A stretch of 64,000 nt of DNA from Micromonospora avicenniae. GTDB taxonomy: Bacteria; Actinomycetota; Actinomycetes; Mycobacteriales; Micromonosporaceae. A program made the translations under genes and the position numbers. Position 1 is the first letter of the stretch. Each line of letters starts with the position of its first letter. Positions 8,418 through 16,110 of the stretch are shown in pieces. The notes beneath the pieces were generated by a model. That model was given only the letters and a program-made list of their open reading frames with translations, was not told where the DNA came from and did not search any database. Where the stretch lies: NCBI RefSeq assembly GCF_900156065.1, contig NZ_FTNF01000015.1, positions 1 through 64,000 on the forward strand, read 5' to 3'.

Positions 8418-9005
8418 TCAGGTCAGCTTGACGACGGCCTCGAGGATGAGCCACAGGCCGGAGATCGCGAAGAGCGCGGCCGCGCCGTACTGGATGACCT
8501 TCTCGGGCAGGCGCCGACCGAGCAGCCGGCCGACCAGGATCGCCAGCGCGTCCGCGGCGACCATGCCCACCGTCGAGCCGATCCAGGTACCGACCCAACC
8601 ATGCTGGGTCGCGAGGGTGATGGTGGCGAGCATCGTCTTGTCGCCCAGCTCGGCGAGGAAGAACGCCACTCCGACCGTGATGATCGCCGACCTGGTGGCC
8701 TTCTCCGCCTTGCGCCGCTCCGCTTCGGTGAGGGTGTCCCCGCGCAGGGTCCAGGCAGCGAAGCCGAGGAACGCGACGCCGGCGATCAGCGAGATCCAGT
8801 CCGTCGGTAGCACCGAGCCGAGGCCGGCGCCGATGGCCACCGACGCGAGGTGCACCACCGTGGTGGCGACCGTGATGCCGATCAGCACCGGTACCGGTTT
8901 GAACCGCGTGGCGAAGGCCAGCGCCATCAGCTGGCTCTTGTCGCCCAACTCGGCCACGAAGATGACGCCGAAGCTGAGCACCAGCGCGGCGAGGAATCCT
9001 TCCAT
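8418..9005 (-). CDS. TMEM165/GDT1 family manganese transporter
   Basis: 195 aa with about six membrane helices in two homologous halves. Each half carries the signature ELGDK(S/T) (19-24 and 119-124), the cation-binding motif of the UPF0016/GDT1 family. Bacterial members, including cyanobacterial Mnx, export or move Mn2+ (some Ca2+). The ATG at 9005 was chosen because GGAAGGG precedes it; the ATG at 9023 lacks a ribosome site. A yybP-ykoY riboswitch upstream argues strongly for Mn2+ as the substrate. It is probably an exporter induced by high Mn2+. Confidence 0.9.
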   Translation of the reverse strand: MEGFLAALVLSFGVIFVAELGDKSQLMALAFATRFKPVPVLIGITVATTVVHLASVAIGAGLGSVLPTDWISLIAGVAFLGFAAWTLRGDTLTEAERRKAEKATRSAIITVGVAFFLAELGDKTMLATITLATQHGWVGTWIGSTVGMVAADALAILVGRLLGRRLPEKVIQYGAAALFAISGLWLILEAVVKLT

Positions 9006-9073
9006 GACACCCTTCCCGATCATGCCGGGAGGAGGTACAGGGGCGCCCTCGACCCGGCTGCAACAGCCTGAGT

Positions 9074-9169
9074 CGAAGGTCTCGCCCGCCCCGCCGGAAG
9101 CGGGGCCGTGTGGCCGGATGCGCGACGCACCAGTATGTCGACCACGACATTGGGGGCTACTCCCCTTCG
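9074..9169 (-). ncRNA. yybP-ykoY manganese riboswitch
   Basis: The minus-strand RNA reads GAAGGGGAGTAGC at its 5' side (9168-9156), GTCGACATAC in the middle (about 9142-9133) and GCGAGACCTTCG at its 3' side (9085-9074). These are the conserved cores of the yybP-ykoY aptamer. P1 forms between CGAAGG (9169-9164) and CCTTCG (9079-9074). The next hairpin, GGCTG-TTG-CAGCC (9069-9057), may be the expression platform. It ends about 70 nt before the GDT1-like gene, the classic partner of this Mn2+-sensing RNA. Confidence 0.93.
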
Positions 9170-9309
9170 CGGGACCGAGCTTAACCGATCGGCCGGCGGA
9201 CCTGCGGCACGGGTGACCGGATCCTGCCCGGGCGCGCGGCGAAGGGCGCCCGACCTCTAGCCGGGTCAACCGACAGCCCGACCGGCGACCGGCCGGGCGG
9301 GTCGGCCGG

Positions 9310-9346
9310 CCCGGGCCGGCGTGACACCGAAGAGGTCGTCCGGGTC
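9310..9346 (-). repeat. Duplicated fragment of the egtD 3' end
   Basis: These 37 bp match 34 of 37 positions in 9375-9411, the last codons of egtD, at an offset of 65 bp. In frame the copy would read DPDDLFGVTPARA against DPDELFGVTLARA in the gene. It lies just beyond the egtD stop and is a non-coding relic of a partial tandem duplication. Confidence 0.85.
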
Positions 9347-9366
9347 AGCCGGCCCGCGAGCGCGGG

Positions 9367-10338
9367 TCAGACCGCCCGGGCCAGCGTGACGCCGAAGAGC
9401 TCGTCCGGGTCGGTCCAGAACGTCCGGCCCGCGAATCCCGCGGCCGAGAGCTCCGCCGCGAGCCCCTCCCGGCGGAACTTCGCCGAGACCTCGGTACGCA
9501 GCTCCTCGCCCTCGGCGAACGCCACCTCGAGATCCAGGTCGGGGATCCGAACCCGCATCGGCCGGTCCGCGCGCAACCGCATCTCGATCCACTCGTGCGT
9601 CGCGTCCCACCGCACCACGTGGGTGAAGGCCGAAGGGTCGAAGTCCGCCCCGAGCTCACGGTTGATCACCCGCAGCACGTTGCGGTTGAACTCGGCGGTC
9701 ACCCCGGCGGCGTCGTCGTACGCGGGAACGATGATCGACGGGTCCTTGACCAGGTCGGTGCCGATGAGGAGCCAGTCGCCGGACTCCAGGGCGGCCCGCA
9801 TCCCGGCGAGGAACGCCGCCCGCTCGGCGGGCAGCAGGTTGCCGATCGTGCCACCCAGGAACAGCACCAGCCGCCGCCCGCCCGCCGGCAGTCGGTCCAG
9901 GTGCCGGGTGAAGTCCCCGACGATGCCGCGTACCCGCAGGCCGGGGTAGTCGCTGGCGATCCGCGCGGTGGAGCCGCGCAGCGCGCTGGCCGAGACGTCC
10001 AGCGGGACGAAGGTGCCCAGCCCACCCCGATCGGTGAGGGCGTCCAGCAGGAGGCGGGTCTTCTCGGACGAGCCGGACCCCAGCTCGATGAGGGTCTTCG
10101 CAGCGGTCAGCTCCGCGATGGCCGGCGCCCGTGCGGCCAGCACCACGCGTTCGGCCCGGGTCGGGTAGTACTCCGGCAGCCGAGTGATCTCCTCGAAGAG
10201 CTCACTGCCCCGCGCGTCGTAGAACCACTTCGGCGGCAGCCACTTCGGCTCCGCGGTGAGCCCGACGCGGACATCCTCGCGCAGCCCCCGGGCCAGGTCC
10301 TGCTCTTCGAGATGGATCTCCAGTGGTTCGGCGCTCAT
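9367..10338 (-). CDS. egtD: L-histidine N-alpha-methyltransferase
   Basis: 323 aa, SAM-dependent enzyme that trimethylates histidine to hercynine, the first step of ergothioneine synthesis. Seen: the family N-terminal half with LPPKWFYDARGSELFEEIT (about 34-52) and YYPTRAE, the SAM loop ELGSGSSEKT (about 85-94), and PLDVSA. Length matches the family (about 320). It follows egtC by 58 nt with AAGGGAG before the ATG and closes the egtABCD operon. Its last codons are partly duplicated downstream. Cytoplasmic. Confidence 0.95.
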   Translation of the reverse strand: MSAEPLEIHLEEQDLARGLREDVRVGLTAEPKWLPPKWFYDARGSELFEEITRLPEYYPTRAERVVLAARAPAIAELTAAKTLIELGSGSSEKTRLLLDALTDRGGLGTFVPLDVSASALRGSTARIASDYPGLRVRGIVGDFTRHLDRLPAGGRRLVLFLGGTIGNLLPAERAAFLAGMRAALESGDWLLIGTDLVKDPSIIVPAYDDAAGVTAEFNRNVLRVINRELGADFDPSAFTHVVRWDATHEWIEMRLRADRPMRVRIPDLDLEVAFAEGEELRTEVSAKFRREGLAAELSAAGFAGRTFWTDPDELFGVTLARAV

Positions 10339-10396
10339 CTGACGGCACTCCCTTCACATGGATCGATGGACTTTGCACCGGAACCGGGGGTCGTGC

Positions 10397-11137
10397 TCAC
10401 CTGAGCGGGCGCAGCCGCACCCGCCCGGCGCTGGCGGTCACCAGCCGGCCGTCGGGCACCTCGCGCCAGCCGGACTCGTCGTCGTGCGGCTCGGAGGCGA
10501 GCAGCACCGCCTCCGGGCTCGCGCGCACCGACAGCGCGTGCCCGAGCACGCTGGCGACCGCGACGCGCCCGTCGGTGAGCAGCACGTTGAGTCGGGACCC
10601 GGGCGCCGCCTCGGCGACCGCCCCGACCGTCGCGGCCACGGCGTCGGCCGCGTCCGCGCCGGCTCGCAGCCGGTGCCGCACCAACGCCCAGAGCAGCGCC
10701 GAGTCGGTGCTCGCGTCCAGGGTGAGCAGGTCGCGTACGGGCAGCTCGGCGGCGAGCGGCACCACCGTGTCGGGCCAGCCCCGGATCACACCGTTGTGGC
10801 TGAACAACCAGCGCCCCTCGGCGAACGGTGCGGCGGCGTTGTCGAGCACCGCCATACCCACGGTGGCGGAGCGGACGGCGGCCAGCACCGCGCCCGCCGT
10901 GGTCACCTCGGCCAGCTGGGCGATCGTCGGGTCGCTCCAGATCGGCTGGGCACGCCGGTACCGCACCGGTTCGCCGTCGCCCGGGTACCAGCCGATCCCG
11001 AAACCGTCGGCGTTGATGGTGCCCCCGCCGCGCATGTCGCGCGGTGCCCACGACTGCCGTACCAGGGAGAAGGGCGGGTCGAACAGCAACCGCGCGAGGG
11101 TGACCGGCGGCCCCAGATAGACGAGGTGTCGACACAT
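10397..11137 (-). CDS. egtC: Gamma-glutamyl-hercynylcysteine sulfoxide hydrolase
   Basis: 246 aa, class-II glutamine-amidotransferase (Ntn hydrolase) fold. Cys2, directly after Met1 in MCRHLVYLG, is the expected nucleophile once Met is removed. INADGFGIGWY (about 41-51) and FSHNGVIRG (about 112-120) are further family motifs. In the pathway it removes the glutamyl group from gamma-glutamyl-hercynylcysteine S-oxide. It lies 13 nt after egtB. No strong ribosome site is seen, so it may depend on coupling with egtB. Confidence 0.93.
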   Translation of the reverse strand: MCRHLVYLGPPVTLARLLFDPPFSLVRQSWAPRDMRGGGTINADGFGIGWYPGDGEPVRYRRAQPIWSDPTIAQLAEVTTAGAVLAAVRSATVGMAVLDNAAAPFAEGRWLFSHNGVIRGWPDTVVPLAAELPVRDLLTLDASTDSALLWALVRHRLRAGADAADAVAATVGAVAEAAPGSRLNVLLTDGRVAVASVLGHALSVRASPEAVLLASEPHDDESGWREVPDGRLVTASAGRVRLRPLR

Positions 11138-11150
11138 CAGGCGGCCACCG

Positions 11151-12488
11151 TCACGGCCGCGACTCCTCCGGCCGGGCATCCCGGGCGCAGCGGAACCCGC
11201 TGAAGATCTGCCGGCGGATCGGGAAGTCCCAGTTGCGGAACGTGCCCCGGCACGCGGCCCGGTCGGTGCCGAACGACCCGCCCCGCAGCACCCGGTAGTC
11301 GTCGCCGAAGAACACCTCCGAGTACTCCCGGTAGGGAAACGCGGTGAACCCCGGGTGCCCTCGGAAGGCGCTGGAGGTCCACTCCCAGACATCCCCGATC
11401 AGCTGGTGCACGCCGAGCGGTGACGCCCCGTCCGGGTACGCGCCCACCGGAGCCGGCGACAGGTGGCGCTGGCCGAGGTTGGCGTGCACGGCGGTGGGAT
11501 CGTCGTCGCCCCACGGATATCGGCGGGAGCGACCGGTGACCGGATCCCAGCGGGCGGCCTTCTCCCACTCCGCCTCGGTGGGCAGGCGCCGGCCGGCCCA
11601 GGACGCGTACGCCTGCGCCTCGTACCAGCAGACGTGCACCACCGGCTCGTCGTCGCGAACCGGCGCCCACCGGCCGAACCGCTGGCAGAGCCAGCCGTCG
11701 CCGTCGCGGCGCCAGTGCATCGGCGCGGACAGGTCGGCCTGCACCCGGTGCGCCCAGCCGGCAGCGCTCCACCAGCGCGGGTCGTCATAGCCGCCGTCGG
11801 CGATGAACCGCCGGTACTGGCCATTCGTCACCGGGGTCGCGTCGATGGCGTACGCGGGCAGGTCGACGCGGTGTGCGGGGCGCTCGTTGTCCAGCGCCCA
11901 CGGGTCCGTGTCGGTACCCATGGTGAACGCACCAGCGGGGATCAGCACCTCCCCGCCGACCGGGGCCCGCGGCTCGGGCGGCGGCGGGGCGTGCAGCACT
12001 GCCGGCCCGGAGCGCAGCTGGTGGGTGGCGAGCATCGTCTCGTCGTGCTGCTGCTCGTGCTGCACGATCATCCCGAACGCGAAGCCGTCAGCCACCAGCC
12101 GGTCGTCCGTGAACCGGATCCGGTCGAGCAGGTCGTACACCTTGTCCCGGACGGTCGTGACGTAGGCCCGGGCCTCACCCGGGGGCAGCAACGGCAGGGA
12201 CGGCCGGTCCCTGCGCGGCTGCTTGAACGCGTCGTAGAGATCGTCGATGTCCTGCCGTACCGGCGGACGGCCACCCACGTCGCGCACGAGCCAGAGTTCC
12301 TCCTGGTTGCCTACGTGCGCGAGGTCCCAGACCAGCGGGGACATCAGCGGTGAGTGCTGCCGCATCAGGTCGGCGTCGTCGACCACGTCGGTCAGCAGCG
12401 CGGTACGCGCCCTCGTGCGCTCCAGCTCGGCCGCGATCCGATCGCGCAGCTGCTCGGTACCGAGCCGGTCGATGCTCGTGTCGGTCAC
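11151..12488 (-). CDS. egtB: Hercynine oxygenase (sulfoxide synthase)
   Basis: 445 aa, non-heme iron enzyme joining hercynine and gamma-glutamylcysteine with O2 to form the sulfoxide. An N-terminal DinB-like domain supplies the iron ligands: His58, and His144 and His148 in HEQQHDE. The C-terminal half is an FGE-sulfatase domain (about 175-440) with PVTNGQYRRFI, LPTEAEWEKAARW and GGSFGTD. The GTG start at 12488 overlaps the egtA stop (GTGA) and has GGGGAG upstream. Length agrees with actinobacterial EgtB. Confidence 0.95.
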   Translation of the reverse strand: MTDTSIDRLGTEQLRDRIAAELERTRARTALLTDVVDDADLMRQHSPLMSPLVWDLAHVGNQEELWLVRDVGGRPPVRQDIDDLYDAFKQPRRDRPSLPLLPPGEARAYVTTVRDKVYDLLDRIRFTDDRLVADGFAFGMIVQHEQQHDETMLATHQLRSGPAVLHAPPPPEPRAPVGGEVLIPAGAFTMGTDTDPWALDNERPAHRVDLPAYAIDATPVTNGQYRRFIADGGYDDPRWWSAAGWAHRVQADLSAPMHWRRDGDGWLCQRFGRWAPVRDDEPVVHVCWYEAQAYASWAGRRLPTEAEWEKAARWDPVTGRSRRYPWGDDDPTAVHANLGQRHLSPAPVGAYPDGASPLGVHQLIGDVWEWTSSAFRGHPGFTAFPYREYSEVFFGDDYRVLRGGSFGTDRAACRGTFRNWDFPIRRQIFSGFRCARDARPEESRP

Positions 12489-13720
12489 CGGTCTCCCCTC
12501 TCCGCGGCGGCCCGTCGCCGTCGTACGCCTCGGTGGATCTCCTCGTTCAGGTCGGGTGGCAGGTCGAGTCGGGGCAGCGCCGCCAGGGCCAGGTCGAGCA
12601 GGCGTGCCGCGACGGTGGCGAGCGCCCGGTCGGCGAGCCCGGCGCGGGCCGCGTCCTGCCACCGTTGCGCGACGGGGACGCTGACCAGGTGCGCGGCGTG
12701 CAGCGTCTCCGAATCGGCGAAGAGAGCGGCCAGCACCACCAGCGGGATCGCCCAGTCCCGGCCCGGCTGAGCGTCCAGGTAACGCAGCTCGAGGTAGCCG
12801 CGCGGCCGTACGGGCGGGAAGAGCGTGCTCACGTGGTAGTCGAGATCGTCGGTGGTCGGCGGTCGCGGGAGCGCCCCCGCGAGCCAGTCGGCGAAGGTGA
12901 CGTCGCGCGGGGGCGTCCAGTCCGACCCGGCGGTGCGCAGGCAGAGCAACGGCGCGGCGAGCACGTAGCGGGTCCAGGCGGCCACCGGGTCGTCGTCCGG
13001 TCGTGCCGGCGACCAGACCGGGCCGGCGCGGGACGGGTCGATCGCCAGCCAGGCGCCCATGCGGGACGAGGCCCAGCCGGTGGGGCGTCCGGCGTGACGG
13101 TCGGCCGTGGCGAACAGCGCGAGCAGTGGCGGCCCGACGGCGTGCGCCACGGCCCAGCGCAGCGGCACCTGCTCGGACTCACCGGCGTCCAGGCAGATCT
13201 GCAAGCCGGCGGTGCAGTACATCATCGTGCGGCCGGCTCGGCCGCGTCGGTCGAAGGCACGGCGCATGGCCCGGTAGCGGGGAGTCTCGAGCAGGGGGTG
13301 CGGCTTCCGATACGGATCGATGCCGCTGCCGCCGAGGGTCAGCCCGGCGCGTCGTAGCAGGCCGCTCACCTGGGCGATGTCGGTCTCGGTGGCGCGGACG
13401 AGCGCGCCGATCGAGGTGTGCGGCGGGGTGGATAGTTCCAGTTGGCCGCCCGGTTCGAGGCTCACCACGCTGCCCTCTCTCAGCGGATGCGCCGGGCTCG
13501 CCTGGTCGAGGAGTAGGGGGCTGTGTCGCCCCAGCGCCGCCCGCAGCCGCGCCCGGTCCACCCGGCGGGCGGGGTCGGCGGCGTCGTGCACGGTCCATTC
13601 CAGTTCCACGCCGGTGCGTGTCGGCGGACCGGTCTTGAAGCAGATGCGCGCGAGGTGGCGGGCCGCAGCCTCGTACTCGTGCAGGATCACACCACGATCG
13701 AGCTCGGGTGACGTCACCAT
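12485..13720 (-). CDS. egtA: Glutamate-cysteine ligase for ergothioneine
   Basis: 411 aa, GCS2-type ATP-dependent ligase making gamma-glutamylcysteine, the sulfur donor for EgtB. Typical elements are GVELEWTV near the N-terminus, SLEPGGQLELSTPP (about 110-123) and YCTAGLQICLDAG (about 175-187). The ATG at 13720 has GGAGGGG upstream; the longer open frame beyond it has no support. It is the first gene of egtABCD. EgtE (the C-S lyase) is not in the window, as in other actinobacteria where it lies elsewhere. Confidence 0.93.
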   Translation of the reverse strand: MVTSPELDRGVILHEYEAAARHLARICFKTGPPTRTGVELEWTVHDAADPARRVDRARLRAALGRHSPLLLDQASPAHPLREGSVVSLEPGGQLELSTPPHTSIGALVRATETDIAQVSGLLRRAGLTLGGSGIDPYRKPHPLLETPRYRAMRRAFDRRGRAGRTMMYCTAGLQICLDAGESEQVPLRWAVAHAVGPPLLALFATADRHAGRPTGWASSRMGAWLAIDPSRAGPVWSPARPDDDPVAAWTRYVLAAPLLCLRTAGSDWTPPRDVTFADWLAGALPRPPTTDDLDYHVSTLFPPVRPRGYLELRYLDAQPGRDWAIPLVVLAALFADSETLHAAHLVSVPVAQRWQDAARAGLADRALATVAARLLDLALAALPRLDLPPDLNEEIHRGVRRRRAAAERGDR

Positions 13721-13986
13721 CTGCGGCCCCCTCCCGCACCGGCATCCGGACCGGGTGTCACCGTAACGGCACCCTGCGACACTGCGGGCCGACGTGCGGG
13801 CCCGTTCACCTTTGTCTAGCAGACCGCTGGCTGGCGGCCGGCGCAAACAGCCGCGCGGGCAGTGCGGCGGGGCCACCGCCGGCACGGGAGTCGATGGCCG
13901 GTTCCTGCGGGAGATGACCGCGGGCGGCGTCGGCCGACTCGGGCATGTCAGCTGCGGGCGGGGTGTGCGCCGCGCGTCGGCCGGAT

Positions 13987-14940
13987 CTAACCGACCCGTT
14001 CGGCCGGCGGGCTGTGCCGCCCCTTGCCGTTGCCGTTCTCCTCGCCGTCGCCGGTCTCCCGACTGCCGGCCGGGCCCTGACCGCTCGCGTCGCCCTGGCC
14101 GTCAGCCTTCCCGTCCCCGTCGCCCTGGCCGTCGGCCTTCCCGTTCCCGTCGCCCTGGCCGTCGGCCTTCCCGTTCCCGTCGCTCTGGCCGTCGGCCTCC
14201 CGGTGCCCGTCGCCCTGGCCGTCGGCCTTCCCGTTCCCGTCGCCCTTGCCGTGCCCGTCGCCCTGGCCGTTGTCGTTCCCGGTCCTGGTGGCGTCGGCCG
14301 ACGGGTCCGGCACCACGCCCCGGCAGTACGCCTCGACCTGGCCTGCCCCGCCGGCCGCCTGGACCAGCGGCGGGAACCCGGCGGCGGTGAGCGTCTTCTC
14401 CCGCTCGGCCGGGTTCTTCGCCAGGTATACCCGGCACAACCCGACCAGTTCGCTGCGCTGTTCGGTGGCACCGGCCGGACGGCTGGGGCTCGTGCTCGGC
14501 TCGGCGGTCGTGGGCCCGTCCGGGGACGTACCGCCGGCGGACGCGCTCTCGCCGGGATCCGCGCTGTCGGGCGCTGGGTTGACCGAGGTGGGCGGTGGGG
14601 GCGGTGCGGGCGGCTTCTCCAGGGTGACCGCCGCGAAGGCCACCCCCGCCGTCGCGGTGACGAGCACGCCGGCGCCCCAGGCCAGTGCGCCGGCCGTGAA
14701 TCCGGGCCGCCGGCGGGCAGGCGACGCCGGTGCCGCGCGGGCCGCCCGGAAGGCCGCCATCGCGGCCTGCTCCCCCGCCAGTTCGTGCGGACGTGCCGGA
14801 GCCGCCGCGGCGGCGAGCAGATCCACGAGCGGATCCGGCGGCCCGCCCGCCTCCGTCGGCGTGCCCGCTCCGGCCGCGTCGAGGAGCCGGTCGGCCTCGG
14901 CGCCGTCGGCGAGCCGATCCGGCCGGCGACCGTCACTCAT
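13987..14940 (-). CDS. Membrane protein with tandem-repeat Gly/Asp/Asn tail
   Basis: 317 aa. A cytoplasmic N-terminal third is followed by one transmembrane helix (about 92-115), a Pro-rich linker, a small conserved-looking segment (about 165-215, including CRVYLAKNPAEREKTL) and a hydrophilic tail of DGNGKADGQG-type repeats (about 220-290). The start is 16 nt after the sigma factor stop, so the genes are co-transcribed. Position suggests a sigma-factor partner, but no zinc-type anti-sigma HxxxCxxC motif is present. The repeat tail is predicted outside the cell and disordered. Confidence 0.75.
   Translation of the reverse strand: MSDGRRPDRLADGAEADRLLDAAGAGTPTEAGGPPDPLVDLLAAAAAPARPHELAGEQAAMAAFRAARAAPASPARRRPGFTAGALAWGAGVLVTATAGVAFAAVTLEKPPAPPPPPTSVNPAPDSADPGESASAGGTSPDGPTTAEPSTSPSRPAGATEQRSELVGLCRVYLAKNPAEREKTLTAAGFPPLVQAAGGAGQVEAYCRGVVPDPSADATRTGNDNGQGDGHGKGDGNGKADGQGDGHREADGQSDGNGKADGQGDGNGKADGQGDGDGKADGQGDASGQGPAGSRETGDGEENGNGKGRHSPPAERVG
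14091..14240. repeat. Five 30-bp tandem repeats inside a coding region
   Basis: Five consecutive 30-bp units start at 14091, 14121, 14151, 14181 and 14211, with a decayed sixth to about 14275. Read on the minus strand each encodes ten residues close to DGNGKADGQG. The unit is a multiple of three, so copy-number change keeps the frame. Confidence 0.9.
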
Positions 14941-14956
14941 CCTGAACTCTCCCACG

Positions 14957-15595
14957 TCAACCATCCGCCGGTTCGGCACGCGGCTTACGCCGGCGCAACT
15001 CGCCGCGCGGACGGGGCGGCAGCGCACCGTCCGACACGGCCGGGATCTGGCCTGCTTCGCGACGTCGTTGCTCCAGCAGCTCGGCGAGTCTCCGCAGCCC
15101 ACGGTGGGCGGCGGTACGCACCGCGCCGGCCCGACGACCGAGCACCCGACCGGCGGTCTCCGCGTCGAGGCCGATCACCGCGCGCAGCAGGACCGCCTCC
15201 GCCTCCCGGGGCGGCAGGGTGGCGATCAGCGCGAGCGCGGCCTCGGTGCCGATGCTCTCCCCGGCCCGCTCGGCGGTGTCGGCGTCCCCGGCCAAGTCGG
15301 TGAGCGCCTGCAGGGGCACCGGCAGGGACGGGCGGCGACGTTGCCGGCGCAGGTGGTCCATGGCCCGGTTACGGGCGATGGTCACTGCCCAGGCACGGAA
15401 CTCGCCGCCGGTGAAGCTGGGCAGATCCCGGGAGATCTGCAACCAGGTCTCCGACGCGACGTCCTCGGCGTCGGCACCGACCAGCGCGGTCAGGTATCGC
15501 AACAGTCCCGGCTGGAGGCTGCGGTAGAGGAAGCGGAAGGCGTCCTCGTCGCCGGAGCGCGCCTTCGCGACCGCGTCGCTCAGTTCAGCGGTCAT
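14957..15595 (-). CDS. ECF-type RNA polymerase sigma factor
   Basis: 212 aa. Region 2 spans about 18-85 (FRFLYRSLQPGLLRYL, then DAEDVASETW, then FRAWAVTIARNRAMDHLRR). Region 4 spans about 120-175 (LPPREAEAVLLRAVIGL, then the helix-turn-helix). The C-terminal basic tail (about 180-212) is probably disordered. It directs transcription of an unknown regulon. The co-transcribed repeat-tail membrane protein may be its regulator. Confidence 0.9.
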   Translation of the reverse strand: MTAELSDAVAKARSGDEDAFRFLYRSLQPGLLRYLTALVGADAEDVASETWLQISRDLPSFTGGEFRAWAVTIARNRAMDHLRRQRRRPSLPVPLQALTDLAGDADTAERAGESIGTEAALALIATLPPREAEAVLLRAVIGLDAETAGRVLGRRAGAVRTAAHRGLRRLAELLEQRRREAGQIPAVSDGALPPRPRGELRRRKPRAEPADG

Positions 15596-15858
15596 GCCGT
15601 CGCCGACCGGACGTCGCCGGACGGCATCGGCCTCCGGAACGAGCGGACTCCCGCACTCTCCGGTTCGCGGACCGGGCCTGTTCCCGCACTTCTCCCAGCC
15701 CTCCGCTGACCCTTCATGCCCGCGGCCGCGGCTGCCCGGTCGGTATGCCCGGGCACCACGACGAGGGACGTCGACGCAACGTCACAACGGCGTCACCAAA
15801 CGGCCCGAGTTCGGGCCAACGTTAGGATCGGACCCCCGCACCCACAAGCAGCGGGCAC

Positions 15859-15898
15859 GTCACAGAAGAGTGACAATTATCAACCGCCTTCTCCCGCG
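15859..15898. promoter_or_regulatory. Candidate operator and shared upstream element
   Basis: GTCAC (15859-15863) and GTGAC (15870-15874) form an inverted repeat with a 6-nt spacer. From 15870 the sequence begins GTGACAATTATC and about 23 of the next 29 bases match 58109-58137, upstream of the L,D-transpeptidase gene. It may bind a common regulator or be a common promoter. Confidence 0.45.
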
Positions 15899-16098
15899 TG
15901 TCGACGTAACAATTTCCGGCCCTCGTACGCCGGGCCGGCACGGTCGCCGCCGGCAGGAGGACCCGGGGCGGGATGCGCGCGCAGCGTAATCGGATCATCG
16001 TCTATGCGTCACGAAGCGGCGGTGAAGGGCGGGTTCGGCGCCGCGGAACCAGCGCCGAGCGCGGGACTGCGCCGTGCGTGCCCATCAACGGGTCTGGG

Positions 16099-16104
16099 TA
16101 CGGT
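16099..16104 (+). promoter_or_regulatory. Candidate -10 box for a leaderless kinase mRNA
   Basis: TACGGT ends 6 nt before the GTG at 16111. No Shine-Dalgarno sequence is present, so transcription may begin at or next to the start codon. Confidence 0.4.
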
Positions 16105-16110
16105 AACCCC

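Larger units (their letters stand above)
15596..16110. other. Intergenic region between divergent genes
   Basis: 515 bp between the sigma factor and the Ser/Thr kinase without a convincing gene. It contains a GTCAC-N6-GTGAC palindrome (15859-15874), a 29-bp segment shared with 58109-58137, and a possible -10 box before the kinase (16099-16104). AT content is higher at 15855-15915 than around it, as expected for a regulatory zone. Confidence 0.6.

Noticed and set aside
13987..14940. Classic zinc-dependent anti-sigma factor
   Set aside because: Position fits but no HxxxCxxC motif is present, so it is described only as a membrane protein.
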